DNA of 64,000 bases from contig OU744450.1 in the NCBI GenBank assembly GCA_916610825.1, positions 7,584,030-7,648,029 of the forward strand. The letters are read 5' to 3'. This DNA comes from Haliclystus octoradiatus (taxonomy: Eukaryota > Cnidaria > Staurozoa > Stauromedusae > Haliclystidae). Shown here in pieces: positions 48,515 through 60,839 of this stretch (position 1 is the first letter of the stretch; each line of letters begins with the position of its first letter). A program made the translations under genes and the position numbers. A model generated the notes under the pieces. It searched no databases. It saw nothing but the letters and a program-made list of their open reading frames with translations, and was not told the origin of the DNA.

Positions 48515-49532
48515 GTAAGCACCAAGACGTTCGCAAGTATAGCCAGTTGTTGGTATTAATTCATTTATAGAATGGTGCTTGAATAGACAATTTGGTGGGG
48601 GTCATAATACCCTATCCCTCTCTCCAAGCACCTTGGAGCATACTTTGGGCAGGATAGGGTTCTTAAGGTGAGTGCGCACACCACCAAGCAAATGACTCCC
48701 ATCAACCAAGCACCTAGGCCAAGTAAGTATAATTCATCTACTGATGATGAGTTTAAATGTGCCTAAAATTGTTAATTTTATGGTAGTTAGAATCAAGCCA
48801 GTCGCAAGATGACGCACCTTTTCAGGTGGTTACTATGGCAATTAACTATGAACTCAATATCAAACATCATTTAGTTAATTAATTACTAGCTAGGACAAGT
48901 AATTGCAGTCAATGTCCTTCTACTAATTTGTGGTACGTGACAGTATCGTAAGTGATCACTTTTAAAGTTAATTCCCTCATGGGGAATGGTATCTAGAGAT
49001 CGTACGATCATACAAGCTTGTATGCGCATGTGCAGATTTCAGGTATCATATGGTGAAGGGGTGTTTCCTAATCATTCGCATTGTCACCTCTGCAAGCTAA
49101 GCAAGTGCAAACCATCATCCGCAATTTGCAAATATTCTGTCAATATGCCTCGCAACTCGAGAAACTCACAAGATGCAAGGATGGTGGGATCAGAAAATTT
49201 AAAATCCAAAATTTAAAATCCTCTTGATAACACTATATAAGGTATTATCTATTTCCACTGTTAATCGGTGTGACTGGTACTTGGTTGGGTCAGGATAGGG
49301 TTCTCAAGGTGAGTGCGCACATCACCAAGCAAATGACTCCCACCAACCAAGCACCTAGGCCAAGTAAGTATAATTCATCTACTGGTGATGAGTTTAACAT
49401 ATACATATATATATGATAAATGAACAAGTCTATCGATATAAAGGATGCTTAAAAGATGAATATTAACAATTACACGCTGGTAAGTAATACATGTTTGATT
49501 GATATTATCCAGTTATGTGATGTCTTCATCTT

Positions 49533-50086
49533 TCAATTAGATGGGGGGTTGAGTAGTGCTCGAACCGTTTGATTGATCACGAACTGTTGATCGTCAACTT
49601 TTGTTCGTCTGGGACCAGGAAATATTCGATGAACGAAAGTTGTAACCAATTTTTCATTATACTCGGGATTGTTTACGCTGAACTTCGACACAGTCTCTTC
49701 TAAGCTGTACCCACGACATAGGTGATAGCCAACAAACACAACAAATTCCGCACATACTGCACTGTAACTGCTTTGCCATTGGACGCTCTCAACCAGGTGC
49801 AGTTGGGAACCTAATCTTTTTAATTCCCTTCCGATATTGTAACTTGAACGTTCCCTAGAATGTGAGTCAAAGAACGCCACCAATGTTCCTTTCACGTATA
49901 CTAATAGCCAATGACTTCCTGGTTTTGTAAAATTTCTGAATTAAAAATGTACAACTTTTCATGCTCAGCACTACCACGTTTGTTTTGTACAGCACTGTAG
50001 AATTCATCCAAGGCTAGTACTTCTATTGTTCTTGACTTCATACAAACATCTCGAGATATAATGCATTGCAACTCTTGTGTATTCAT
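49533..50086 (-). pseudogene. Polinton PRO, adenain-like cysteine protease
   Basis: Features of the family: SHWLLVYVKG (histidine region), VAFFDSH, VQWQSSYSAVCAEF (catalytic cysteine region) and FVGYHLCRGYSLEE. In Polintons and adenoviruses this enzyme matures capsid proteins. It lies directly downstream of the capsid gene on the same strand. Broken. Confidence 0.78.
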
Positions 50087-51375
50087 CAGTAATCCAGGAA
50101 GACGTGTCGTGCTTTGTCATATGTAATCAGATTGTCATACTCGGCATAGAGTAAAACCGTGACTGCTGTAGTCAAGGGGGTGGAAAATTCCATACCAATT
50201 CGAATATCACCTCTGTTGATAGGTTGCTGATGACCCCCATTGCAGTCTGTTGGTTGTAAGGAGAATCTAAATAAGCTGTAGCCTTCAGGGTATTTGGATC
50301 GTCCTATAGAGAGCCCTTCGTCAACATTGATACATTGAGTTGTGGAAAATATAGATCTATAACCGTCGATTATGTCATTGTTTTGAAAATTAAATTTAAA
50401 TGTCATAGGCTTTGATTCTCCATTTACGTATAATGCGAGACTGTTAATGTTGAAGTGTTGAAAATTGTAAGAGTTCAGATTAGGTTGTAAGGCTCCAAAG
50501 CTATTATTAGTCACAAAAGCAATAAAAACTTTATTCGGTAGTTGACCCACGAGACTGTGTTCCCAGTTGACACTAGTAACGTTTTTGGGGATAGAATAAT
50601 TCTTCAAGAGGGATCTGTTCACGGGATACAAGCATTTCTTACTGTTGAGTTCTTTCTGAATGTTTAAGAACTGTGACGGTGCTAGAGTGCTCTTTTTCAC
50701 ACAAAAAACATGTTCTGTTAACTTGACAGAATGTTTTTCATTCATACCCGGATCCCCCATGAGAACAAAGGCGTCCTTTTGTCTATGAAAGTTCAACTTT
50801 GATGGCAAATTATTCAGTAACAACCTAGGTTGAAAAAACAATTCATGATGTGGTCTTCCCATCAGTTGAATGATCTTGGAGCCTTTTGTAAACATGAATC
50901 TTTCATTTAGACCAATGTTTTCTTTCACGGGGTCAATATCTTCCATTTTATCTGCAACATCTTTTGTGTAAAGTCCCATACCCATGTGTGATTTCCTTGC
51001 ATCATCTGAAAAATTTAACAACACTTCGAACATAGCCGGGTAGCCATACATACGAAATGAGCTTGATATGAGTTTATCTCCCAGCGACACGTCTAGCGCA
51101 GACCATAATAAAGCTATGGGGGTAATTAACGAATGTCACCTTTGTCGTGTCAGGTAGAGAAGTGCCATCACTGTTCACAATTTTGAGTTTTACACGAATA
51201 TAGCTTTGTGCTAGATCTAAAAACTGATCACTCTGTAATGTTAAGACAAACTCGACCATACTTGCATCCTCAAGTGCACTGATGGGGTAGATATCCTCAT
51301 ATTGACTACTCTCCACAGCCGTTTGAACATATGCAGGTTGAAATAAATCCCATCAGAGAGAAGACAGGCTAGACT
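50086..51375 (-). pseudogene. Polinton major capsid protein (double jelly-roll)
   Basis: Recognisable blocks are DIYPISALEDASMVEFVL, YIRVKLKIVNSDG, VSLGDKLISSSFRMYGY, FEVLLNFSDDARKSHMGMG, FMFTKGSKIIQLMGRPHHE, LPNKVFIAFVTNNSFG and a C-terminal TAVTVLLYAEYDN. These match the capsid protein widely annotated in animals as transposon-derived F54H12.2-like protein. Broken. Confidence 0.85.
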
Positions 51376-51429
51376 CGCATTTTTTTGATCACTCGACATG
51401 ATTGATTAACTTTGTCTTTGAGATAGTGA

Positions 51430-51825
51430 TCATTGAAAAATGATAGTGATCATCGACTTTTTCGATTTCTTCTTCTTCTTTGTTTTCCTTCGACCTGTCT
51501 TCGTTAACCCAAGCCTTCTCTTCTTCACGACAGCTGAGGCACTGTTGGAGCCACCAGGTGTTCCTGTATTTATCCGTTGTACAGGTCTGGTGACGTCATT
51601 TAGAAATCGACTCATGTTTTGTTTACCTCGCTTTTTGATTGAAGTTTTAAAATCTGCACCGTTTGAATAATCACCAAGGGATTCGATTCCAGTGGAAAGC
51701 AGGCTTTTCCCAACATTGGTCAGACCTCTATTAACAACTGGTTGCATTGTTCTTAATAGTCCACAAAATATTCCACCCGATCCATTACCTCCTCTTTGAC
51801 GTAGGGCACCTCGAAAGTAGGGCAT
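51430..51825 (-). CDS. Polinton core-like basic protein
   Basis: 131 residues, starting MPYFRGALRQRGGNGSGG. It has a glycine-rich start, a helical middle (VVNRGLTNVGKSLLSTGI) and a very basic C-terminus (KKKKKSKKS), as in small capsid-associated DNA-binding proteins of Polintons that resemble adenoviral core or membrane-lytic proteins. It lies between the minor and major capsid genes. This short frame looks uninterrupted, though the element as a whole is dead. Confidence 0.65.
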   Translation of the reverse strand: MPYFRGALRQRGGNGSGGIFCGLLRTMQPVVNRGLTNVGKSLLSTGIESLGDYSNGADFKTSIKKRGKQNMSRFLNDVTRPVQRINTGTPGGSNSASAVVKKRRLGLTKTGRRKTKKKKKSKKSMITIIFQ

Positions 51826-51889
51826 ACTACTACCATAAGGAGGAGGAAAGATATGTTTACTTTGTTGACATTGTTTTCAAATTATTGAC

Positions 51890-52530
51890 TCATGAAAAAT
51901 AAAAGGTTAGAGGTACCCTTTTGAAAATCAAAGTTACCAGTACCTTGCCAGAATGGAATGCCACTAATTCACCAGTGTCATTCCTTATATCTATGTTGAT
52001 GGTTTGAATCTCGTCTTAATTGAGGCTCTTGAATTGAGGTGTTTGGAAATACACGGATGAATAGTCCCCATGGTTACATTGTATAGGAACAACGCGCAGC
52101 AATGGAACCCTTGATTCGCCTACATGCTGGTGTTGATTTACATTGCTGTATACATAGATAGAGTATAAGCCATTGTGGTGAGATGCAATGGTAAAAGATG
52201 TAGCTTCTAGAATCTACTTTCAGGTCAGGGGAAAATCCCAGAATTTGAGCAATGCCAGAATTCTCAAATCGAACAGTCATACCAGGTCTTGTCTCCATCA
52301 TGCATAAACTGGAGTTGATGTTGTATTCTATGTGAACAGGGAGACCAGGCCATCGTATCCCAGCTTTTTGTAGAGCGGAGAGAATGTCCTTGATATCCCC
52401 ATAATATCCAGGTGGTATCTTTAAGACCATTGCGCCAATTCCATCATGAATTATAGCATGATTATGACCTTCACGTATTTCTTTTATTCTTTTTTCCTCT
52501 AGATTTCCTCTAGAGCAACATGCCAAGATC
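51890..52530 (-). pseudogene. Polinton minor capsid (penton-like) protein
   Basis: Blocks: LKIPPGYYGDIKDILSAL, GMTVRFENSG, IAQILGFSPDLKVDSRS, then VGESRVPLLRVVPI and INIDIRNDTGELVAF. This is the single jelly-roll protein often found next to the Polinton major capsid gene. Broken. Confidence 0.75.
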
Positions 52531-52565
52531 CACGCTTCAAATCCAACGGTTTTGATAGTCTAACT

Positions 52566-53620
52566 TTAAAACTGGCTGACAATAGTGTCAGATACAACTG
52601 CTCTTATGATGAATATCTCTTCACTCCAACCAGCCAAATAGCCTTTCCTAAACAGTTTGCTCTCCTTGCTCACCCTCACCAGATCATCGTTTTGCTCCTT
52701 TATCAAATTTCTTCCTGGAATATTTTTCATACAATCTGAACCAAACATGAAGGGAATTACTCTCTGTAACTTGACCTGGTTACATACCGATGCTATTATG
52801 AATGGTGTTGTTGTATTGTCACACCACTTCCGGTAGGATATCTATATATTTTCTGGTTGATTTTGCTGTAAAATGTTTGAAAATTTTTTCCTTGATTGAT
52901 CGATTTAAGCGTTCTACGACCGAGGCCTTGTTCGTTGAAAACGTACATCTTAATCCCACGATCCATCAAAAGTTTCTTAAATGAACGATTGTAGAACTCT
53001 GAACCACGATCTGCTGGATTATCATTGGCTTTCTACCCCTTTTAGAATTTTCCTGAATGCTTTTGTCAACTCTACACCAGTTTTCGTTTTCAAAGGTTGG
53101 ATCCACGCCACGTGACCAGTAGGTATTTCACTCCTTTGTTGTATCTTGAAAGCTTAGCCATATCCACCAAGTCAATATGCCACAGTTCATCGAACTCGTG
53201 AACAACAACTCGGCGAGTAGGAAAATTATGCTTGATTGGCTTGTGTGTAGTGTATGTGAGGTGAGAGGATAGCCATTTTTCTACCTCTTTGCGTATGATT
53301 CTAGAATCTTTCTTTTTCGCCTCTCGGTAAAGCTTTTCTTTTCCAGAAAACGCAGAGGGTCTCTTCCATTGATAATAAAGTTCATGGAGCAATTGCTCAG
53401 TGCTTTCTGATTTAATTAAATTAATGGTATGATGTCGTAACATTCCCCATCCACTAGGTTACATAGAGACATGTTATAATCATCAGTGTCACTGTTGTTT
53501 ATGTCTGATAATTTTCCACTTGTCTGAGAACCTGTCTTCATTACATCAGCGGAGCAGCAGATACATAGACATTTTAATTTCTTTAGCAAATCCTGAAGCG
53601 GTAATCTGAGTGGCATGCCT
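52566..53620 (-). pseudogene. Polinton retroviral-like integrase (INT)
   Basis: The core shows FDELWHIDLVDMAKLSRYN and KGVKYLLV, then a block resembling FYNRSFKKLLMDRGIKMY. The C-terminal chromo-like end reads KGYLAGWSEEIF. It belongs to the rve superfamily and would insert the element, giving 6-bp duplications. Broken. Confidence 0.8.
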
Positions 53621-53732
53621 CAAGTGTTCCTTCTTCCGTCATGTCACAAGACAAATGATCAATATTATTTCCAATCACTTTATATCAGTTGTATACTATG
53701 GTAAGTTTCTCATTTAATATATTCAAACCAAT

Positions 53733-54640
53733 CTAGATGTGGAGAACATCAAATACCAAATCGGTTATGTTGCTACGAGGAACTGTTCTACCTTCATAGG
53801 TAAATTTACATGTAGAATTCCAGCCTGTAATCTCTGGTCTACTTTTCATATGAGAAAGCAGTCGTTGACCCTGTTCTCTCAAAGACTTCGGAAGTGCTTC
53901 TAATGTCTTTGCTATCATTGGAGCCATAATTTCACTTGTACCACCCTTGTCCTGCTTTTCCTAAAGATTGACACCACTACTTTCAATAGAGTCTGATGCT
54001 ACCATGGAAGCATCTTCTAGTGCTCTTCCTTGCCTAATGGAAAGCTGAATGGGCTTGGGTTTCAATACCTTATCTCGTTGTCATTGAAATATATTCAGAT
54101 TTTGAATGTATCGTCGTACTTTTTCACTATCAGAAATATCATCACTTTGTATTGTTTGAGATAAATGTGCCTCTGTAGCTAGTAAAGCGGCTTTATCAGG
54201 CTGGAGTGTAGGATTTGTCTCGAGTTTATCCATCATAACATCATAGAGCTCCTAAGGGACAAGAACTTGTCTCTTATATGCTGGTTGCATACTCATGATA
54301 GACGTTTTGATGGCAGATTGTGTGATGTTTCTCAATTTAGAATGGGAGTATAGATACTAGAGTCGAGAGAACAGGTCCTAAGATCGAGTGGATTAAACTT
54401 CCTCCTCCTGATTGACTCACCAATAGTTTTTTTCGATATGCAGTGGAACGTTTAGGTTGGGAGAGGGCTCTTAACACTTTCTTCTTCCTTGCCAGCTTGC
54501 GCTTTTGTTTCTTTTGTTAGTGGTACGTTTCCTTTTAGCATGTTGAGAAAACAATCTATAAGACAGTTGATCAAACCAGGACTGGCCGTCTTCAGGAGTT
54601 GCCGTTACTGTGTTGCAGAGCAGTGGTGAAGAGCTTTTAG
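53733..54640 (-). pseudogene. Polinton uncharacterised protein
   Basis: The C-terminus reads ITGWNSTCKFTYEGRTVPRS followed by NITDLVFDVL. The WN...G...Y.G..VPGSNI.DLV pattern recurs in Polinton-linked proteins of animals. An upstream Lys/Arg-rich part and a Gly-rich hydrophobic stretch belong to the same gene or to a small gene before it. Function unknown. Broken. Confidence 0.6.
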
Positions 54641-54739
54641 CATACGAAGGTTCTTTTTCACTCTTTGAGTCATGCTGAGTAGTTTACATACCAGAGATGA
54701 TACATCCACCCCATTCCACAGTTGTTAGAAATGAGGCTG

Positions 54740-55280
54740 TTTGATTAAAATCCAACTATTAATAATGTCTCTTTGAAGATTGATAGAAGTAATGGGGACC
54801 ATCATCGGGCAGAATTCCTGATCTAACTCTGTGCTCATCCAACGTTGAAGGCTTGTGATCGAGATTGCCATGTAGTCCGAATTCAAGCTTATGCTTCTCT
54901 GTTCTTATGGAAGAGATTTTTGTTGAGGTAAATGACGCTGACATTGTCATGACGACTAGTGCAAAACAACTTTGCAACGGAATTATTTTGACAGCACTGC
55001 TCCATCAAGTCATCAAGTACAACAGGGGATTGAATGTGACGATCAAACATCGTGTTGATATTAGCGGGTATTCCTTTTATATATTCTAGACCGGGGAAGT
55101 AGCCTACAAACTCTTTCAGTAAATCCGGTTGATGCTTGGAATAACACCATACTATCCTCTCAGGAGGCTTATCAATTACTGAGTTTCGATATTTTATAAG
55201 TCGTTTTGTGAACACCGACTTACCTTCACCTCGAGGCCCGAGCGGAGCGGCCCCGACAGTCAGCCCAGATCCGCGCATAC
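54740..55280 (-). pseudogene. Polinton packaging ATPase
   Basis: The Walker A region reads GPRGEGKSVFTKRLI; downstream PERIVWCYSKHQPDLL, SPVVLDDLMEQC (Walker B-like) and LFCTSRHDNVSVIYLNKNLF follow. FtsK/HerA-type genome packaging ATPase of Polintons and related viruses. It is the first gene of the minus-strand block, and its start adjoins the central spacer. Broken. Confidence 0.8.
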
Positions 55281-55284
55281 GGAG

Positions 55285-56820
55285 TCAAAATTCAGCCAAG
55301 GATAGTGGAGACCCAAATTTCAGTCGAAAGTTTCTCCTGCGCGCTTTACAAAGATGATGTCTGTGTGGCAAGAATGTTCCACTAGTTTTTAGCATCGTGG
55401 TTCTGTTTATATCAAGATCGATCAAGTATTTTATTTTATATGAATCTTTTAACTCGACCTTTTCTGTGATACCCATTGTTCTACTCTTTTGTCTTTTACA
55501 GTTTTTTACAGTCACGTGGTCTCGCGATTTTGTCTGCTCGCTGGTGTGTTGTGCTTCAGGGCACGTAGCTGTAGTGCTGTCACGTTTACACATGGTTGTT
55601 AATTGTTACCGTCATTGTTGTCGTATTCAAAGTTGTATTCGTGAATGGTCGTTCGTGTCGCTATTATGATTGACTATTATGATTGCTTGCTGATTGCTCC
55701 TATTGTTGTTTCTTATTCACTATGTTATGCTCTGTTAAATTCGTCAAGTTTACTTATTTTATGCGCGGGGAAGTAATGCATTCAATCACCATTGGACGAG
55801 ATTGTTTTTGCCCAAGTATGGAATCATTCTGTTAGGCCGATAGTGATTCTTCGCTGCAAAGGCGGTTATGAGGAAATCGACTTTTCACTAGAGAGTTGTG
55901 CCCACTGGCCTGTATGTTTGACAACAACTATTGACTGTAAAAAATACTTTCTGGGGTTCAGAGCTTTCCAGACAGATGGGAAAAGATCTGTGCTGTTTCT
56001 TTCTTTCTTTGCGTTTGTTTGATTCAACGTTAATTTTATTCTTAACAATCCTGCTTAAAGCCTTCCTGAAAAGACCACAATTCTATGGGGTGGTGGGGCT
56101 GATAAGGTTAGGGAACAGTGACATCGTCAGCTAGCATTCCAGAAAGCGTGTGCTCTGCACCAATAAATACATAAATACATCGTGATCAATCCAATCAAGC
56201 TACCAGGTCAACCCAGTCTGTGAACAGTTATTTTACTAAATACTTATCAGGTCACACCATAACTTTTTGGGCATATATTGCTGTGTGACATTTTTATAAC
56301 AGAGTTACTTTACTGATTTTTCCGTACCCAAGCACAAATTTAATTGAAAATATGGCATTTAAACGAAGTTTTTCTTCAAATAAAGTTGTTTCATTTCATC
56401 CTGTTGAATAGAGAGATATGCTTCGGAACTGGATTATGGATTATGAGAGTATCCTGTGGAAGGACCCGTAAGGGTCCATCCACAAAATTATATCACTGCT
56501 ACTGGACCACCCAAAGTTAGAAGCGTATACGGAGAAACCAATCTAGCATCCATGATTGAAGACTGCCTTGTTTAACGTCTATCTAGATGCGTCCACACCT
56601 TAATCTATATTGCACATGCCCCTACAATAGTTGATTTTAACTTACTTACTAGTTAAAAGGTATAATAGGCTAAAACAATGGCTGATTAAACAATGTTTGG
56701 CTGATTAAATAATGAAGTCACATGCTTGTTTGGACATGCCTGTCATTCAATTTATCTGATTGGGTTCAATGTTACTTCGCATACATACTGATTCGTCAGC
56801 TAGTTAACGATTTTTATTTC
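55285..56820. promoter_or_regulatory. Polinton central spacer between divergent genes; duplicated at 27,105
   Basis: It separates the minus-strand block from the plus-strand polymerase, so divergent promoters would be expected here. The part 55,235-56,510 is duplicated in inverted orientation at 27,105-28,310. A hairpin GGACCC-GTAA-GGGTCC lies at 56,463-56,478. A minus-strand frame (55,285-55,593) starting MCKRDSTTATCPEAQ has no known domain. Confidence 0.55.
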
Positions 56821-56841
56821 TTTCTTTGGCTCTGATCAATG

Positions 56842-59800
56842 ACATGGATAATTTTCAATGTGAAATATGCTGCAAGACGCTGTGTAACAGTTCATCCTTG
56901 ACTAGGCATTATAACAGTCATTTCAACAACCATCGCTTTGAATGTGAACTTCGTCGCACCACCTTCACCAGAAAGGATGTACTACATAAACATTTTTTAC
57001 ATTGTACTGTCATTTCTAATCAAAGCACACTTCCAATAACAACAAGCGATTCAAATGTCAATCCGCTATTAGACTCATTACACGCATTATTAGAAGAAGG
57101 GTTTCCCATCTTATGCAATTACGAAGGAGGAGATGATTGGTATGATGCTATAGAAGACAACCAAGTATACGAGGAAGATCATAACCATGATGACAGTGAT
57201 GACAGCGAAAAAGAAAGCGATGGATATGAAGAAGATGATGATGATGATGATGACTTTGGTGATGATGATGATGATGGCGATGAATGTGATGATATGGATG
57301 ATAATTGTGATTATGATGCTTCCAACGGTTTATCAGACAGTTTAATGGACATCAGCTTAGATCAGTTAGATGATGAGAATGTAAATGATGAAGTTGATGA
57401 CTCTTTGATGACGAATGCTCAACCTCACAGGCATTCTCTGGATGATTTATTGAATTGCCGCTTCTGTCATAGAATATTCTTACTTCCAGAGAATCTGGAC
57501 CGCCACAAGAACCAACACAATGAGACATTTGAGAGCTTTCAATGTTGTGGCTGTTTAAAAGAATTTAGACGATTCGATTCAAAATGTCTTCACGAACGCA
57601 CATGTGATGTTATCCGAGGTCAAACTACATCAGTCAATCCCATCATCCAGGTTGGTGGTTTCCAAGGTCAAGATGACAATGATGGTAATGTCAATGAGAG
57701 TAATTACAGAGTTGAATCCCCTCATCCAACATTACCAGGACATAATCCAACGTCAACAATATATGTAATGGCGTGTCATAGAACAAGCAAGAATATGTTG
57801 TTGGAGAGGTTACAATTGGCAGTGCGATCCTTCCTAGAAAGTCTAGAAGAGGAGGTGCATCAAAAGAAAGGCATAAAATTTGTATTCACCCTCAAGCTTC
57901 ATTTTAAAAAGTCAACCGATTTTAAAGTGCTGACTGATCCCCCTATTTTTCTGAGGAGTGAACCATTCCCATTATTCAAAGGGGAAAAAGATCGTCCTGA
58001 TTTCATTTTAAGTGGGGTCGTCCAACAGCTAACCAACGAAATTGATGGCTTTGAGCACAACGGCTCCGGCAGGAGTAATTCACTACGACCCACTTAGAGC
58101 ATCGTCATTTATTCCACTCCCTCAGGAGCTATCGAGAAAGAATGCACTTGTCAATATAATTAATGACGATGAAAGATGCTTCCTCATCGTTACACCCAAC
58201 TGATTTCGATGCGGATCATATGAGTAGTTACACTTGGTACGAAAGTACATTAAACTTGGAAGGTGTAAGCTTCCCAATGAAGATTCCAGATATTGATAAA
58301 TTTGAAAAGAAGAACAATCTATCAATACATGTATTTGGCTACGAGGAGAAAAAGGTGTTTCCATTTCGACTAAGTCAACAGTTCGTTGAAAATTTTCCTG
58401 TAATCGATCTTTTATACTTATCAAATGAGAATGGGAGTCATTATGTGATGATATCTTCAATGAGCCGTTTATTATCCCTCCAAATTACGTGTCATAAAGG
58501 AACCACATACATCTGTCGTCGATGTCTTCATGGTTGTAGCACTCAAGAGGTCCTAAATCGTCATCAAGAACATTGTCAGGAGCACATCATTCAAAGAACA
58601 AAGTTACCATCAAACAATTATGATAAGAAAAAAGACAAAGTATTCTTCAAAAACATTGGTGCACAGCTGCGGAAGCCATATACGCAGATTTTGAGTGATT
58701 ACTGGTGCCGCATATACCTGATGAACAATCTACTTCTGGTAGCACACACTACACCGTTATACAAGATGATCACATTGCGTGTGGGTATGCTTTACAAGCA
58801 GTGTCGATAGACAAAAACGAGCCATACGGCAAGCTGATTTTATATAGAGGAGATAATGCCACTACTGTGTTTCTTGACAAGATAGAGAGGCTGGCAGGAA
58901 AAATCCTAAAAAATTGAAGGTGATCACACCGATGAAACTATTAACCTCACAACAACAATAGGATTTAATAACGCCACCATATGTTGGTTATGCTTAAAAG
59001 GGGGTTTCACATCACCCTCTGAGACAGATATGAAGAAAAGAGAGAACATCAAATGCCGTGACCACGATCACGTCAATGGATAAGGCCCAAGTCACGCACG
59101 TTGCAACCTTCAATACAGAATCAAAACACAGACCATGAAGATACCCTACTTTTTCACAACTTGAAACGTTATGATGCGAACTTGATATTGTCTGCTGTTG
59201 AGGAAAAACATGGTAGAATAAAATGCATCCATTTCAGCATGGAAACATATATCTCCTTCTCCATTGGCAGAGCTCAATTCCTCGATTCTCTGCAATTTAT
59301 GCCTAGCTCTTTGCTTTGAATTCATTAGCAAAGAATTTACAAATGCAGCAGAAGAAAGTTACTGCAGCATATTTTAACGGAAATTATAAGAGTACCACTT
59401 GAAAAAAAATGGAGCTTGCTTCTAAAAAGGGGGATTACCCGTATTCTTACATGGATTCCTGGGATCGATTTGGAGAAACAAAACTCCCAATCAAAGATGA
59501 TTTTTATAGTTCGTTAACAGAAGAAGGTATATCCGATGATGACTATACAAATGCAAAATGAGTCTGGAATACTTTCAAACACAAATGCATGGGAGATTAC
59601 CACGACTTTTACTTATTAACCGACGTTCTCCTTTTAGCCGATGTTTTCGAAGCATTCAGGGATACATGTCTAGAAAATTATCAACTAGACCCGTGCTACG
59701 TCTTCACAACACCTGGCTTAGCCTGGGAGGCAGCTTTAAAACTTACTGGAGTTGAGCTACAGTTGATAACTAACATGGAGCAATATCTCTTTGTGGAGGA

Positions 59801-60600
59801 AGGTGTTGCTATGATATCGTTGAGACATGCTCTAGCAAACATACCTGGAAGTGTTGATCATAATCCTGAACTCCCAACACAACATCTTATATATTGGGAT
59901 GCCAATAATCTGTATGACTGGGCAATGAGCGAACCACTCCCAACATGTGATTTTAGATGGATCAACCACGAAGATCTACAATAAGTTGATATTCTTAGCA
60001 CCCCAAGTGACAATTCTATAGGTTATATTGTGGAGTGCGACTTGGAATACCCAGAAGAGCTACACGATCATCACAGCGACTTTCCCCTTGCACCATAAAG
60101 AATGGCTGTGACAGCAGACATGCTTCCCAGCCACCAAGTAAAGTTAATTCAAAATCAAACGTCATCATCAATCACAGGTTCAATTTCCGAAACTTTCAAA
60201 GTAGTAACACCTATATCAATTAAAAAGCTCATTCCAAATTTAAAGGATAAGAACAAATACATCTTGCACTATCGGAGCTTACAATTGCATGTGCAATTAG
60301 GATTAGTTGTACAAAATATTCATCGTGTCTTGGCATTTTCCCAGTCAAGCTGGCTAGCAGCCTACATCCTATACAACACAGAGAAAAGAGCAAAGGCAAC
60401 AAACGAGTTTAACAAGAATCAGTTCAAGTTGATGAATAATAGTGTATTCGGAAAGACCATGGAAAACATAAGAAAAAGAAGAACAATCGAATTAGTTCAG
60501 AATGATAAAAAATTGAAAAAGATTGTTGCCAAACCAATGTTTAAATCATTCCTCCAGTTACACGAGCATTTAACAGCAGTCGAGAGAAGAAGCACGTAGC
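56842..60600 (+). pseudogene. Polinton protein-primed DNA polymerase B
   Basis: N-terminal zinc-finger-like motifs (FQCEICCKTLCNSSSLTRHY and NCRFCHRIFLLPENLDRHK) flank an acidic Asp/Glu tract at about 57,160-57,310. Polymerase blocks follow: FKVLTDPPIFLRSEPFP, then YHDFYLLTDVLLLADVFEAF and LDPCYVFTTPGLAWEAALK, a motif A-like YWDANNLYDWAM, and a motif B-like NQFKLMNNSVFGKTMENIR. The family replicates the element from a terminal protein. It is broken in several places and looks incomplete. Confidence 0.88.
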
Positions 60601-60839
60601 CCTTTCCTGTTACGACGATAAAAGATTTTTGCAGGATGACGGAGTACATACAATTCCACATGCAGCAATACCAAACAACTGCACTGAGACGAGTGAGCCA
60701 TAGGAAAAAAACACATAGATAGCAGGTATATAATTAGTACTAATGAGTAATTATCAATTGTAGATAGAGTGGTACACAAGAAAAACATTTAAGCATAATT
60801 AATCATTTCTCAGTTTGTATTTGAATAAAGTAAAAAAAA

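Larger units (their letters stand above)
42454..49400 (+). mobile_element. DIRS/Ngaro-type tyrosine-recombinase retroelement nested in the Polinton; broken fossil
   Basis: The parts in order are ORF1, reverse transcriptase with RNase H, and tyrosine recombinase. The end repeats are split direct repeats: GCAAATATTCTGTCAATATG plus the next 40 bases occur at 42,470 and again at about 49,130, and a block with CACCAAGCAAATGACTCCC occurs at about 48,650-48,760 and again at 49,285-49,400. The A1-genes-B1-A2-B2 layout is that of Ngaro/PAT-like members. A truncated LINE is inserted in the ORF1 region. The coding regions are broken in several places. Confidence 0.85.
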
